From Desulfobacca acetoxidans (GTDB lineage Bacteria > Desulfobacterota > Desulfobaccia > Desulfobaccales > 0-14-0-80-60-11): 38,022 bases of DNA. A program made the translations under genes and the position numbers. Below the pieces are notes generated by a model. That model was given only the letters and a program-made list of their open reading frames with translations, was not told the DNA's origin and ran no database searches. The stretch lies in NCBI GenBank assembly GCA_022736495.1, contig DZCR01000008.1:1-38022 (forward strand), read 5' to 3'. Position 1 is the first letter of the stretch, and every line of letters starts with the position of its first letter. Positions 1 through 8,675 of the stretch are shown one piece after another.

Positions 1-1
1 A

Positions 2-70
2 TTGGCGGGCACGGAGGCCCGCCCCCCCGTTTTTATTGTTGCCGGTGGACCGGGCCTCCGTGCCCGCCAA
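2..70. repeat. Long inverted repeat at left edge
   Basis: Two perfect 20-bp arms (2-21 and 51-70, beginning TTGGCGGGCACGG and ending CCGTGCCCGCCAA) flank a 29-bp spacer. It lies just downstream of the last gene of the cobalamin run (cobD, minus strand). It could end that transcript or be a member of a dispersed palindromic repeat family. No T-run is visible inside the window, so a terminator role is not shown. Confidence 0.75.
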
Positions 71-109
71 CCAGATTTTTTCAGTTCTCTAAGCAGTCCT
101 GCATCATCC

Positions 110-1195
110 TTAAAAACTGCTTAGACATTCCTCCAGGGCCGTAAGCAGCCGCGTATTCTCCTCCCGGCCCCGAACTGCGATGCGGAAAAAGCGCTCATCC
201 AGCCCTCGGAAATTGCTGGCGTCGCGGATCACGATGCGGTGGCTCAGCATCTGCTCCCGCAGGTTAGCCGCGACCGCCCCCGGCCGGGTTAGCTTCACCA
301 AAAGATAGTTCACCGCGCTAGGAAACGGGGTGAGTCCCGGCAGCGCCGCCAGTTGGCCAAAGAGAAATTCCCGTTCCTGCACAATCAGGCTCCGGGTCTG
401 GGCCATGTACTCCTGATCGGCCAGGCAGGCCCGCCCCATGGCCTGGGCCATGGTGTTCACCGACCAGGGTTCCTGCGCCTCGGCGAGACGGGCAACCTCT
501 TCCGGCGCCCCTAACAGAAATCCCAGGCGCATCCCCGGGATGCCAAAAAATTTGGTATAGGAACGCAGGATCAGCAGGCGGGGAAACCGGCTGAGGTGGG
601 ACTTGAAGGAGGCCTCCTCCACGAAATCGATGAACGCCTCGTCCAGCAGCAGGTAAGTCCCCGCAGCGTCGAGACGCGCCGCCAGCGCCACAAGCAAGTC
701 CGGGGCAAGCAGCACTCCGCTGGGGCTGGCAGGGTGGGCCAGAAAGACCAGATCGCCGGACTGGGCTTGAAAGACCTCATGCAGGGCAAAATTGTGGGCT
801 TCGGAGGTGGCCTGAAATACCACCGGCACCCCGGCCACCGTAAGAGCATGCTCATATTCGCTGAACGCCGGGACCACAATCAAACCGCGCCGGGGTTTCA
901 GGACCCGAGCCAACAGATAAAGGAGCTCGGTGGAGCCGTTCCCCACCAGAATCTCCTCAGGAGTAAGATGGTGATAAGCCGCCAGGTCCTGGCGCAGCGC
1001 CAGACAACGGCGGTCCGGGTAATGGACGATCTCCCACATAGCCTCCTGCACGGCTTCGGTGAGCCCCGAAGGAAATCCCAGGGGGTTGATGTTGGCGGAG
1101 AAATCCAGGAGGTCGGCAGGATTAATCCCCAGGGTGCGGGCCAGATGATACACGTCGCCCCCGTGCAGGGGAGTCCTGTGAGGTAACTCGGTCAT
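110..1195 (-). CDS. cobD: L-threonine-O-3-phosphate decarboxylase (CobD-type, PLP fold I)
   Basis: This 361-aa protein belongs to the histidinol-phosphate aminotransferase-like family. It is expected to decarboxylate L-threonine phosphate to (R)-1-amino-2-propanol phosphate, which is joined to cobyric acid in the lower-ligand arm of cobalamin synthesis. The N-terminus reads HGGDVYHLAR followed by LLDFSANINPLG, typical of CobD. The PLP lysine lies in SYTKFFGIPGMRLG (about residue 215). The ATG overlaps the stop of cbiP by 4 bp (ATGA), indicating translational coupling at the end of the cbi run. HisC is the main alternative by family, but the N-terminal signature and operon context favour CobD. 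Confidence 0.9.
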   Translation of the reverse strand: MTELPHRTPLHGGDVYHLARTLGINPADLLDFSANINPLGFPSGLTEAVQEAMWEIVHYPDRRCLALRQDLAAYHHLTPEEILVGNGSTELLYLLARVLKPRRGLIVVPAFSEYEHALTVAGVPVVFQATSEAHNFALHEVFQAQSGDLVFLAHPASPSGVLLAPDLLVALAARLDAAGTYLLLDEAFIDFVEEASFKSHLSRFPRLLILRSYTKFFGIPGMRLGFLLGAPEEVARLAEAQEPWSVNTMAQAMGRACLADQEYMAQTRSLIVQEREFLFGQLAALPGLTPFPSAVNYLLVKLTRPGAVAANLREQMLSHRIVIRDASNFRGLDERFFRIAVRGREENTRLLTALEECLSSF

Positions 1196-2712
1196 TTTTC
1201 CGGTTGAATCATCCTTTTGATATGCGCCATATCCAGATGCCGCCGCAGCAAGTCGGCCAGGCGGTCCAACTGGGCTTCTTGAAATTTTTTGTAAGAAATT
1301 TCCGGCGGCGCCTCCTCTGGAACCGACCGGTTTTCCCGCAGTTCCTCCCGGAAGGCCCGACGAAACCCGTCATTGTCAAACAGGCCGTGGAGATAGGTGC
1401 CCCAAACCCGCCGGTCCGGGCTGACCCAGCCATCGGCCACCAGCAGGGATTTTCCGTTCCGACTGATGATCTCGAAGGCGGGCTGCCCCTCCCCCAGGGG
1501 TTCGCTCACCCCCATATGAATTTCGTAGGCCGAGAGCACCCCGTATTCCGTGCGTTCCGGCGACCGGGCCTCCGCCTGTGTGGTGGTCTTGGCTCCGGCC
1601 ATGGTGGTGATGAGCGGCAGGAGGCCCAGTCCCGCCTCAGTCCGGGGGTCGCCTTCCACCCCCAGGGGGTCCCGGACTTCCTGCCCCAGGATCTGGTAAC
1701 CCCCGCAAATCCCCACCACCCGGCCGCCCGTCCGGGCGTAGGCCTGAATCTGGGAAGAGAGGCCGGTGTCCTTAAGATAATGCAGATCGCTGATAGTGTT
1801 CTTGGTCCCCGGCAGGATCAACAGGTCCAGGCCATCCAGCTTATCCCGGTGATCCAAATAGCGCAGGGCCACCCATGGCTCCTGCTCCAGGGGGTCGAAG
1901 TCGGTATAATTGGCAATATGAGGCAGGCGCACCACACCGATCTTTAGGGCCCCAGCCTCCCCCGGGGTGTCCTCGCCGCGCTTTTTGCTCAAGGCCACGC
2001 TGTCTTCTTCGGGGAGCACCAGGTCGCGGTCGTAAGGCATCACCCCCAGGACCGGTCTTTTGGTGCGGGCCTCGATAATGGCCACCCCCGTATCGAACAG
2101 GGCCGCATCGCCCCGGAATTTGTTGATGATGAAGCCCTGAAGCATCCGGCGCTCGCTGGGCGTCAGGAGGTGAAAGGCCCCGATGGTAGCGGCGAAGACC
2201 CCGCCCCGGTCGATGTCGGCTACCAGGAGCACCGCGGCCCCGGCCCGTTTGGCCATGCTAAAGTTCACCAGGTCGTTTTGTTTTAGATTCAGCTCCACGG
2301 CGCTGCCGGCCCCTTCCAGGACGATGAGCTCATAAGCCTGGGCGAGGCGGCGGTAGCTCTCCATGACCTTGCGCACCAGCCGGGGCTTGACCCGATAGTA
2401 ATCCCGGGCCGGAAAATTCCCATACACGCGGCCGTGGACGATCACCTGGGACCCCACGTCGCTGCTGGGCTTAAGCAGGATGGGGTTCATGTCCACGTGG
2501 GGGGTGAGGCCCGCAGCCTGGGCCTGGACCACCTGGGCCCGGCCCATCTCCCCACCTTCCGGGGTGATGAAACTGTTCAGGGCCATGTTCTGGGCCTTGA
2601 AGGGCGCCACCCGGATACCTTCCTGGCGGAAAATCCGGCACAGCCCGGCCACCACGATGCTCTTACCGACGTCCGAGCCCGAACCCAGAATCATTAAAGG
2701 ACGGTATTTCAT
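1192..2712 (-). CDS. cbiP: Cobyric acid synthase (CbiP/CobQ)
   Basis: A 506-aa protein, usual for the family. It amidates the b, d, e and g side chains of adenosyl-cobyrinate a,c-diamide using glutamine and ATP. The N-terminal dethiobiotin-synthetase-like ATPase begins with P-loop GSGSDVGKS (about residues 11-19), followed by PFKAQNMALNSF. The C-terminal class I glutamine amidotransferase-like domain has the nucleophile Cys in VVGICGGYQILG (about residue 334) and a catalytic-type His in WGTYLHGLFDND. It starts at an ATG 11 bp after cbiH and overlaps cobD by 4 bp. Confidence 0.95.
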   Translation of the reverse strand: MKYRPLMILGSGSDVGKSIVVAGLCRIFRQEGIRVAPFKAQNMALNSFITPEGGEMGRAQVVQAQAAGLTPHVDMNPILLKPSSDVGSQVIVHGRVYGNFPARDYYRVKPRLVRKVMESYRRLAQAYELIVLEGAGSAVELNLKQNDLVNFSMAKRAGAAVLLVADIDRGGVFAATIGAFHLLTPSERRMLQGFIINKFRGDAALFDTGVAIIEARTKRPVLGVMPYDRDLVLPEEDSVALSKKRGEDTPGEAGALKIGVVRLPHIANYTDFDPLEQEPWVALRYLDHRDKLDGLDLLILPGTKNTISDLHYLKDTGLSSQIQAYARTGGRVVGICGGYQILGQEVRDPLGVEGDPRTEAGLGLLPLITTMAGAKTTTQAEARSPERTEYGVLSAYEIHMGVSEPLGEGQPAFEIISRNGKSLLVADGWVSPDRRVWGTYLHGLFDNDGFRRAFREELRENRSVPEEAPPEISYKKFQEAQLDRLADLLRRHLDMAHIKRMIQPEK

Positions 2713-2723
2713 AGTATTAGCTG

Positions 2724-3512
2724 TTAGCGATTACCCCTGACCCCTGAAACCTGGCAGCTGTATTTCTCGCGGTAGCCCCGGGGCGTAACCATATAAGGGC
2801 CATAGGCACGGGTCTGGGAATTGCCGATAATGACAATGGTTTGCATATCCACGGGGTTTTTTGTAAGGTCCTCGAGAGTCGTGACCGTGATATTCTGGTC
2901 CTGGCGCATGGCCCGGGAGACGATACCCACGGGGGTCAGCGGGTCTTTATGGCGCAAGAGCATCTCCTGCACCGCGCCCAACTGCCAATCCCGTTTCTTG
3001 CTCTTGGGGTTATAGAGCACGATGACAAAATCCCCCTGGGCCGCCAGTTCCAGCCGCTTGACAATGGTCTCCCAGGGAGTGAGGAGGTCGCTTAGGGAGA
3101 TGGCGACAAAGTCGTGCATCAGGGGCGCGCCCAACAGGGCCGCGCCCGCAGCCAGGGCCGGGACTCCGGGGATGACTTCCAGGTGGAAATCCACGTCCGC
3201 CTCGCCTTCGGGAGGGCCCACTTTGAGCCCCTGGGCGGCGCACATCTCCAGGACCAGCCCGGCCATGCCATAGATGCCGGCATCGCCGCTGGAGACCAGG
3301 GCTACCCTTTGGCCTGCCCGGGCCCGGTCCAGGGCCAGTTGGCAGCGCTGCACTTCGGCCTTCATGCCGGTGGCCACCACTTCCTGGTCGGCCAACAGGG
3401 GTCGCACCAAGTCGATGTAGGTCAGATAGCCCACCACCACCTGGGCTTCGGCCAGGGCATTTTTAGCCCGGGGAATGATATAGTCGGGAAATCCGGGACC
3501 CAGGCTCACCAC
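2724..3512 (-). CDS. cbiH: Cobalt-precorrin-3B C17-methyltransferase (CbiH/CobJ)
   Basis: A SAM-dependent tetrapyrrole methylase that methylates C17 and drives ring contraction. The protein opens with VSLGPGFPDYIIPRAKNAL, the standard N-terminal SAM-binding strand, and has SSGDAGIYGMAG further in. The frame stays open to 3695, but those 61 codons are Gly/Pro/Ser-rich antiframe of cbiG, not homologous sequence. I therefore choose the paired GTG codons at 3512/3509, directly after the cbiG stop (3517-3515), giving about 262 aa, the normal family length. No strong ribosome site is visible; coupling to cbiG termination is likely. Confidence 0.9.
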   Translation of the reverse strand: MVSLGPGFPDYIIPRAKNALAEAQVVVGYLTYIDLVRPLLADQEVVATGMKAEVQRCQLALDRARAGQRVALVSSGDAGIYGMAGLVLEMCAAQGLKVGPPEGEADVDFHLEVIPGVPALAAGAALLGAPLMHDFVAISLSDLLTPWETIVKRLELAAQGDFVIVLYNPKSKKRDWQLGAVQEMLLRHKDPLTPVGIVSRAMRQDQNITVTTLEDLTKNPVDMQTIVIIGNSQTRAYGPYMVTPRGYREKYSCQVSGVRGNR

Positions 3513-3514
3513 CG

Positions 3515-4561
3515 TTAGGCGACCCGGGCTACTGCCAGGGTGGCATTGGCGGCCTTGCGCTTGGGAACAATCAGCTCCACTCCCCCGGCTTTCAGGGCCG
3601 CCGCCTCGCTGACACTCACCACCCCCATGAGGCGGGCCACCCGGGGCGAGGGGTTCGGCGCCGGCATTGCTTCCAGTTCCTGTGCGGTAAACCATATAAA
3701 TTCGACTCCCAGACTCCGGGCGGCCTTCCGCAGCCCGGGCTCCTCCTTTTTGGCCTCGATGGTAGCCAGGGCCTTCAGGGACAAGAGGGATAACCCTTCC
3801 TGTTGAAATGTATATTCAATAAAATCAACGAGTTCTTTCTCAGGGGTCCCTTTATGGCAGCCCATCCCGGCCACCAGGTTCCGGGGCCGCAATCTCAACC
3901 AAGCAGCAGGCCAGGGGCGTTCTCGAAAGCCTACGTACACTGACGGGCCGGGAAGGCTCAAGGCCCGGTCCAAGTCAAGCTCCGGGGCAAACAGCTCCGG
4001 ATGTGCCGCTACCATCTCGGATAGAAAGCCATGCGGGTCCACCACCCGGACGGGCCGGCCTTCCAGCAGGGCCATGGAAATCACCCGGACCTCCGGCAGG
4101 TTTTCGATGGCCAGGCCATGCTCCACCGCCAGCAGGTCCAGCGCCGGCAGCCCCTGTAGGTCGGTGGCCGTGGTGATGACCGGGGTGCCTCCCAATGTCC
4201 GGGCCACTTCCCGGGCCAAGTCGTTGGCCCCGCCCAGGTGCCCTGAGAGCAGGCTGACGGCAAACTGCCCGGCCTCATCCACCACCACCACCCCGGGATC
4301 TGCAGCCTTGCTTTTTAAGAACGGGGCGATGCTCCGCACCACGATGCCCACGGCCATGATGCAAACCAGGCTTTGGCCCCGGGCAAAGGCTTCCCTGAGG
4401 GTCTGGGAGAGGCTGACGAAAACCAGGTCTCCCGGCTCCCCGGCCTGGGCCTGGGACAGCCAGCACTGCGCCCCAGGCAGGCTCCGACAGAGCCGCCGGG
4501 CCAGGACCGCACCCTTGGGCGTCAGGGCCAGAATTTTGATGGGATGGGCTGGCAAAACCAT
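3515..4561 (-). CDS. cbiG: Cobalt-precorrin-5A hydrolase (CbiG)
   Basis: About 348 aa. CbiG opens the delta-lactone of cobalt-precorrin-5A and releases acetaldehyde, a step specific to the anaerobic route. The central domain shows SLLSGHLGGANDLAR and VITTATDLQGLPALD. The C-terminal domain shows VAGMGCHKGTPEKELVDFI, a typical CbiG signature. The frame can extend upstream to a TTG at 4582, but ATG 4561 is preceded by GGTGACGAA and fits the family N-terminus (ikILALTPKGA). It sits between cbiF and cbiH, with a palindromic repeat in the 70-bp gap before it. Confidence 0.93.
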   Translation of the reverse strand: MVLPAHPIKILALTPKGAVLARRLCRSLPGAQCWLSQAQAGEPGDLVFVSLSQTLREAFARGQSLVCIMAVGIVVRSIAPFLKSKAADPGVVVVDEAGQFAVSLLSGHLGGANDLAREVARTLGGTPVITTATDLQGLPALDLLAVEHGLAIENLPEVRVISMALLEGRPVRVVDPHGFLSEMVAAHPELFAPELDLDRALSLPGPSVYVGFRERPWPAAWLRLRPRNLVAGMGCHKGTPEKELVDFIEYTFQQEGLSLLSLKALATIEAKKEEPGLRKAARSLGVEFIWFTAQELEAMPAPNPSPRVARLMGVVSVSEAAALKAGGVELIVPKRKAANATLAVARVA

Positions 4562-4607
4562 TTCGTCACCAATTTTTAACAACTATATAGAGCGGGGAGC
4601 GGACCTC

Positions 4608-4634
4608 TAGGGGCGGGTTTCAAACCCGCCCCTA
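4608..4634. repeat. Perfect 27-bp palindrome overlapping the cbiF stop
   Basis: Arms of 13 bp (4608-4620, TAGGGGCGGGTTT; 4622-4634, its complement) surround a single base. The cbiF TAG stop (4634-4632) is the outer end of one arm. No T-run follows, so it is better read as a dispersed repeat or mRNA-stabilising hairpin between cbiF and cbiG than as a terminator. Confidence 0.8.
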
Positions 4635-5420
4635 CGCCTTATTCCCGCCAGAGGCCCGAAATTCATGGGTAAAGTCCCGATCATAAAGCTTGGACCGGGC
4701 CTTCAATTGCCCTGCCCTGGCAGCCAGGGCTGGACCCACCATGATCAAGGCCTGGCGCTCAAGGCCCGTTTTTTTGACCAAAGCGGCGATGGTGGCCAGG
4801 GTGCCGCGGATAATCCGCTGGTCCGGCCAGCTCACGCGGTAGGCCACCACCACCGGGGTTTCCGGGCCGTAGGCGGGGGTGAGTTCGGCCACCACGGCAT
4901 CAATGAGTTTGATACTCAGATAGATAACCAGGGTGGCCCCATGCCGGGCCAGGCCGCCTAAGGCCTCCCCCGGCGGCACCGGGGTGCGCCCCGCCGCCCG
5001 GGTGAGAATGACGGTCTGGGTCACCTCCGGCAGGGTGAGCTCCTGGGCCAGGGCCGCAGCTGCGGCAAAGGCCGCGGTCACTCCGGGGATTACCTGGCAG
5101 GGAATCTGTTCCCGCTCCAAAACTTCCAGCTGCTCCTGGATAGCACCGTATAACGAGGGGTCGCCGGAATGGACCCGAACCACCCGTTGACCGGCCCGGT
5201 GCCCTGTTAGCATCCGGCCAACGATCTCTTCCAGGTTCAGGGGCGCAGTGTCGATGAGTTCGGCCCCGGGGGCGGCCCAGGTCAGGATGGCGGGCGACAC
5301 CAGGGACCCGGCATAGAGCACCAGATCCGCCGCGGCCAGGGCCTTTTGCCCCTTGACCGTAATGAGCTCAGGGTCGCCGGGCCCGGCCCCTACGAAGATA
5401 ACGGGATGACGCTCAGTCAC
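4632..5420 (-). CDS. cbiF: Cobalt-precorrin-4 C11-methyltransferase (CbiF/CobM)
   Basis: A 262-aa tetrapyrrole methylase transferring a SAM methyl group to C11. It has the family N-terminus FVGAGPGDPELITVKGQKAL, then LVLYAGSLVSPAIL and VHSGDPSLYGAIQEQ, which together mark CbiF within the methylase superfamily. The start is GTG at 5420, preceded by AAAGGA at good spacing. The gene lies 30 bp after cbiET. Its last codon and stop fall in the 4608-4634 palindrome, so the present C-terminal residues (GNKA) may be set by repeat sequence. Confidence 0.94.
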   Translation of the reverse strand: MTERHPVIFVGAGPGDPELITVKGQKALAAADLVLYAGSLVSPAILTWAAPGAELIDTAPLNLEEIVGRMLTGHRAGQRVVRVHSGDPSLYGAIQEQLEVLEREQIPCQVIPGVTAAFAAAAALAQELTLPEVTQTVILTRAAGRTPVPPGEALGGLARHGATLVIYLSIKLIDAVVAELTPAYGPETPVVVAYRVSWPDQRIIRGTLATIAALVKKTGLERQALIMVGPALAARAGQLKARSKLYDRDFTHEFRASGGNKA

Positions 5421-5450
5421 AAAATTATCCTTTTTCTGTTGTAGGCGCTC

Positions 5451-6704
5451 CTAGGTGTGCGCCCTCGGGCGGACACGCAGGTCCGGCCCTTCCCCCAAAT
5501 GACCCGTAACAATCCACACCGGATTCAACGCCTGCAATGCGGTCCCGCCGCCCAGGGCGTGAGAGCGGCTCACCTGGAGTTGGACCACTTCCACTTCCCA
5601 GCCCGGTTCGCTCAGGACGTTTCGGGCCGTCTCCAGGGTTTCCAGCAGCGCGGCGCTGATGACCACCCGGCCCCCAGGCCGGAGGCGTTTTATAGCATTC
5701 CGGACAATGGCCGCGACTTCCGGGCCGCCGCCCCCCACGAAGACCCGATGGGGGTCGGGGAGTTGCGCCAGGCACACCGGGGCCGGGGCGCAGAGCACTT
5801 CCAGGTTGTGCACCCCGAACTTGTCCCGGTTGGCGGCAATCTGGGCGGCCCGTTCCGGATGCCGCTCCACTGCATAGATTTTGCCACCGGGAAGGAGCAG
5901 GCTGGCCTCCAGCCCCACGGAGCCGCCCCCGGCCCCTACGTCCCAGAGGACCTGGCCGGGCAGAAGTTTTAGCTTGGCTAACACCACGGCCCGGGCCTCG
6001 GACTTGGTGATGAGTCCGGCGTGATGGGCCAAAACCTCTTCCGGGAGCCCCAGGTGGAGCTGGGGGCCATCGGCGAGCACCGCACCCGCCTCCGGCACCA
6101 CCACCAGGTTCAGAGGCGAAAAGTCTCGCCCCGAAGCCTCAGCCAAGTTCATCCAGGTGACCCGCTCCGTGTCCTGGCCCAGATCTTCCGCCACGCAGAC
6201 GCGGGCCTGAGGGAAACCATGAGACAGAAGGAACCCGGCGATCCCACGGGGGGTGTGGTCCGGGTCCGTATAGATGATCAAGGGACCCGGCCGGCCCAAG
6301 GCGGCCCGCAAAGGCTCCCAGGTGCGCCCGTGCAGGCTGATGATGCGCGCGTCCTGCCACGGCATCTTCAGGCGGGCGCAGGCGGCCTGGACCGCGGTGA
6401 GGTTGGGATGGATCACCACCTGCTCCTCCCCCAGGGCCTTTACCACCAGCGGCCCGATGCCGTAAAAATTGGGGTCCCCGGAAGCGAGCACCACCACCCG
6501 CTTGGTTTCGGCCAGGGCGGGGAGTTGCCTGAGTGTCCCTGCCGGGTCTTTGCCCAGGGGAATCTTCAGAGCCCGGAGCTCCGGGAAGTAATCAAGGAGG
6601 CGCCGGCCCCCCACCAGCACCTGGGCCTCCCGGATGATGTCCATGGCTCTGGGGCTTAAATCCGCTGGTGACATCCCCAAACCCACCACCTGCACCGGAA
6701 TCAT
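5451..6704 (-). CDS. cbiET: Fused cobalt-precorrin-7 C5-methyltransferase / cobalt-precorrin-6B C15-methyltransferase (decarboxylating), CbiET
   Basis: A 417-aa two-domain protein. Residues about 1-205 form a CbiE tetrapyrrole methylase (VVGLGMSPADLSPRAMDII, then VLASGDPNFYGIG). Residues about 225-400 form a CbiT Rossmann methyltransferase (LITKSEARAVVLAKL, then LWDVGAGGGSVGLEAS, a SAM-binding motif I). It methylates C5 and C15 and decarboxylates the ring C acetate. The fused arrangement matches CobL of the aerobic pathway and is common in bacteria. The ATG overlaps the cbiD stop by 4 bp (ATGA). Confidence 0.95.
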   Translation of the reverse strand: MIPVQVVGLGMSPADLSPRAMDIIREAQVLVGGRRLLDYFPELRALKIPLGKDPAGTLRQLPALAETKRVVVLASGDPNFYGIGPLVVKALGEEQVVIHPNLTAVQAACARLKMPWQDARIISLHGRTWEPLRAALGRPGPLIIYTDPDHTPRGIAGFLLSHGFPQARVCVAEDLGQDTERVTWMNLAEASGRDFSPLNLVVVPEAGAVLADGPQLHLGLPEEVLAHHAGLITKSEARAVVLAKLKLLPGQVLWDVGAGGGSVGLEASLLLPGGKIYAVERHPERAAQIAANRDKFGVHNLEVLCAPAPVCLAQLPDPHRVFVGGGGPEVAAIVRNAIKRLRPGGRVVISAALLETLETARNVLSEPGWEVEVVQLQVSRSHALGGGTALQALNPVWIVTGHLGEGPDLRVRPRAHT

Positions 6705-7873
6705 GCCGCCACCCCGTCGCTCCGCCCCTGCCAGAGGATGGCGCCGTCAAAATCGAGCACCACGGCGGTAAGTTTGGGAGCAGGCCCGGCGTTTTCCCGT
6801 AAGGCCTGCAGCATGCGCTCGCCCACCCGGGCCACCACCTGCCCGGCCTCGGCTCCGGAGAGGATCCCCAGGGCCTGCCGGGCGGTATTGGCCCGGGCCA
6901 CTGATTGGGCCAGGGCCGTATCGCCCGTCAGATGCAAAGTTAAGCGGCCTAATTCCTTTAAATCGGCCAGCCCCCGTGAAGCATGGGTGTGCCCGAACCC
7001 CTGGGCGATTTTCAGGGCTTTGCCGAAAAAGGCCGCCGCGGTGATCTCGGGAAAGCCCATACCCGCCGCCACTTTCAGGGCAAAGCGCACATAATCGCCC
7101 ATCTGGACAAAGGCCTCTTCCGGCAATTCAGGGAGAAACCCCTTGAGGCATTCCTCACTCTGGCCTCCGGTGCTGAAAGCGACGTGTTGAAGGCCCGCGG
7201 CCCGGGCGACCCGGAGGCTGGCGGCGATGGTGGCCCGGTAGGCCTGGTGGGAAAAAGGTTTCACCAGCCCGGTGGTGCCTAAAATCGAGATACCTCCTAC
7301 AATCCCCAGGCGGTGGTTGAGGGTATGGCGAGCCAGCTCCTCCCCCCGGGGCACGAAGATTTCCACCGCCAGGCGCAGGGGTCCCCCGGGACCGGCCTGG
7401 TCCCACACCTGCCCCAGGGCCTTTTTGATCATCCTGCGGGGCACCGGGTTGATGGCGGGTTCCCCTACGGCCACCGCCAGGCCCGGCTTGGTCACCCGGC
7501 CTACGCCATCTCCCCCCAACAGCATGATATCCCCTGCCGCTCCCGGGGATTCCAGGCGCCAAACCAGGGCACCGATCTCCGCTCCGTTGGTGACGTCGGG
7601 GTCATCGCCGGCATCCTTGATCACTACGGCCACACCCTTATTACCATTGCGGTCGCACCGGTGCAAGGGGACGGTGAGGCTGCCTCCCCCGGGCAACGGC
7701 ACCTCGACCCGGTCCGGGCAGGTCAGGCCCAGGAGTTCGTACAGCGCTCCCTGGGCCGCAGCCGCCGCGGCAGTGCCCGTGGAAAACCCCTGGCGCAGCT
7801 CCTTCCGGGGCCGGGGGGGCTTGAGCAGTTCGTCGTCCTCAGGGGCGTGCGAAAGATTGGATAATTTTTTCAT
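6701..7873 (-). CDS. cbiD: Cobalt-precorrin-5B C1-methyltransferase (CbiD)
   Basis: About 390 aa. CbiD methylates C1 in the anaerobic pathway and has its own fold. The key signature is RQGFSTGTAAAAAAQGAL near the N-terminus; LGTTGLVKPFS and FSTGGQSEECLK follow. I choose the ATG at 7873. A GTG at 7951 is also in frame and has a possible AAGG site, but the 26 residues it would add (AQAFQPVD and so on) translate a palindromic intergenic repeat and have no family counterpart. The gene follows cbiL and overlaps cbiET by 4 bp. Confidence 0.92.
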   Translation of the reverse strand: MKKLSNLSHAPEDDELLKPPRPRKELRQGFSTGTAAAAAAQGALYELLGLTCPDRVEVPLPGGGSLTVPLHRCDRNGNKGVAVVIKDAGDDPDVTNGAEIGALVWRLESPGAAGDIMLLGGDGVGRVTKPGLAVAVGEPAINPVPRRMIKKALGQVWDQAGPGGPLRLAVEIFVPRGEELARHTLNHRLGIVGGISILGTTGLVKPFSHQAYRATIAASLRVARAAGLQHVAFSTGGQSEECLKGFLPELPEEAFVQMGDYVRFALKVAAGMGFPEITAAAFFGKALKIAQGFGHTHASRGLADLKELGRLTLHLTGDTALAQSVARANTARQALGILSGAEAGQVVARVGERMLQALRENAGPAPKLTAVVLDFDGAILWQGRSDGVAA

Positions 7874-7917
7874 GCCAAACCAGAATGATGAATGAATAAC
7901 CTCAGGTGCATTATCCA

Positions 7918-7933
7918 CAGGCTGGAAAGCCTG
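7918..7933. repeat. Short palindromic repeat between cbiL and cbiD
   Basis: CAGGCT and AGCCTG arms around GGAA form a small hairpin in the cbiL-cbiD gap. It is the reason the frame upstream of the chosen cbiD start reads AQAFQPV. Confidence 0.5.
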
Positions 7934-7952
7934 CGCCACTGATAACAGCACT

Positions 7953-8675
7953 TCAATAGCCTTTGCCGTGCTTTTTGATGATGATCATGGAGAGATAGGG
8001 CAACTCCCGGCCTTTCAGGTCCCGGAGGTTTTCCACCACGGTTTCACCATCCAGGCCGCAACGGCTGATGCAGGTAGTCCGGTCCAGGAGGTCCATTGCT
8101 TCCAGGGTCTGATAGATTTCAGCAAAATGGCGATACGTTTTAAGAATAACAATATTATCAGACTTATCGATAACTTTCTTCAGCCTGGCCGCGCCCAGGG
8201 CCCCGGAGACCAGGTAAAAGGATTCCTCCCCTTCGGTGAGCGGAATGTGGGTCAGGGCCGCGGCGGCGCTGTAGGAGGTGATGCCGGGGATGGTGATGAT
8301 GCGTACTTCGGGGTGCAGGCGCTTGAGAGTCTTCAACAGATACCCGAAGGTGGAGTAGGTCAGGGGGTCGCCGAGGGTGACGAACGCCGCGTCGGAGCCT
8401 GCGCCCAGCACTTCCAGGACCCTCCGGGCGTTCTCCTCCCAGGCCTCTTGCAACACCTGGGGGTCCTTGCTCATGGGGAAAGGCAGGTGCTCGATGCCAG
8501 CGCCGTTGAGGTGACAGCGCACGATGCTCAGGGCCAGACTGTAGCTGTTTTTCGTCGAGCAGGCCGCAAAGATGTGGGGCACCCGATGGAGCACCTTGAC
8601 CGCCTTCAGGGTGATCAATTCAGGATCTCCCGGTCCCACGCCGATCCCGTATAGGGTCCCGGTTTTCGTGGTCAT
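7953..8675 (-). CDS. cbiL: Cobalt-precorrin-2 C20-methyltransferase (CbiL/CobI)
   Basis: A 240-aa tetrapyrrole methylase, the first committed methylation of the corrin branch here. The N-terminus is GTLYGIGVGPGDPELITLKAV. VTLGDPLTYSTFGYLL and ITIPGITSYSAAAA follow, both typical of CbiL. The start is ATG at 8675, overlapping the cbiA-cbiC stop by 4 bp (ATGA). An open upstream extension to 8774 is an out-of-frame shadow of cbiC and is excluded. Confidence 0.95.
   Translation of the reverse strand: MTTKTGTLYGIGVGPGDPELITLKAVKVLHRVPHIFAACSTKNSYSLALSIVRCHLNGAGIEHLPFPMSKDPQVLQEAWEENARRVLEVLGAGSDAAFVTLGDPLTYSTFGYLLKTLKRLHPEVRIITIPGITSYSAAAALTHIPLTEGEESFYLVSGALGAARLKKVIDKSDNIVILKTYRHFAEIYQTLEAMDLLDRTTCISRCGLDGETVVENLRDLKGRELPYLSMIIIKKHGKGY

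Noticed and set aside
3513..3695. N-terminal extension of cbiH
   Set aside because: It translates cbiG in another frame; cbiH homology begins at the GTG at 3512.
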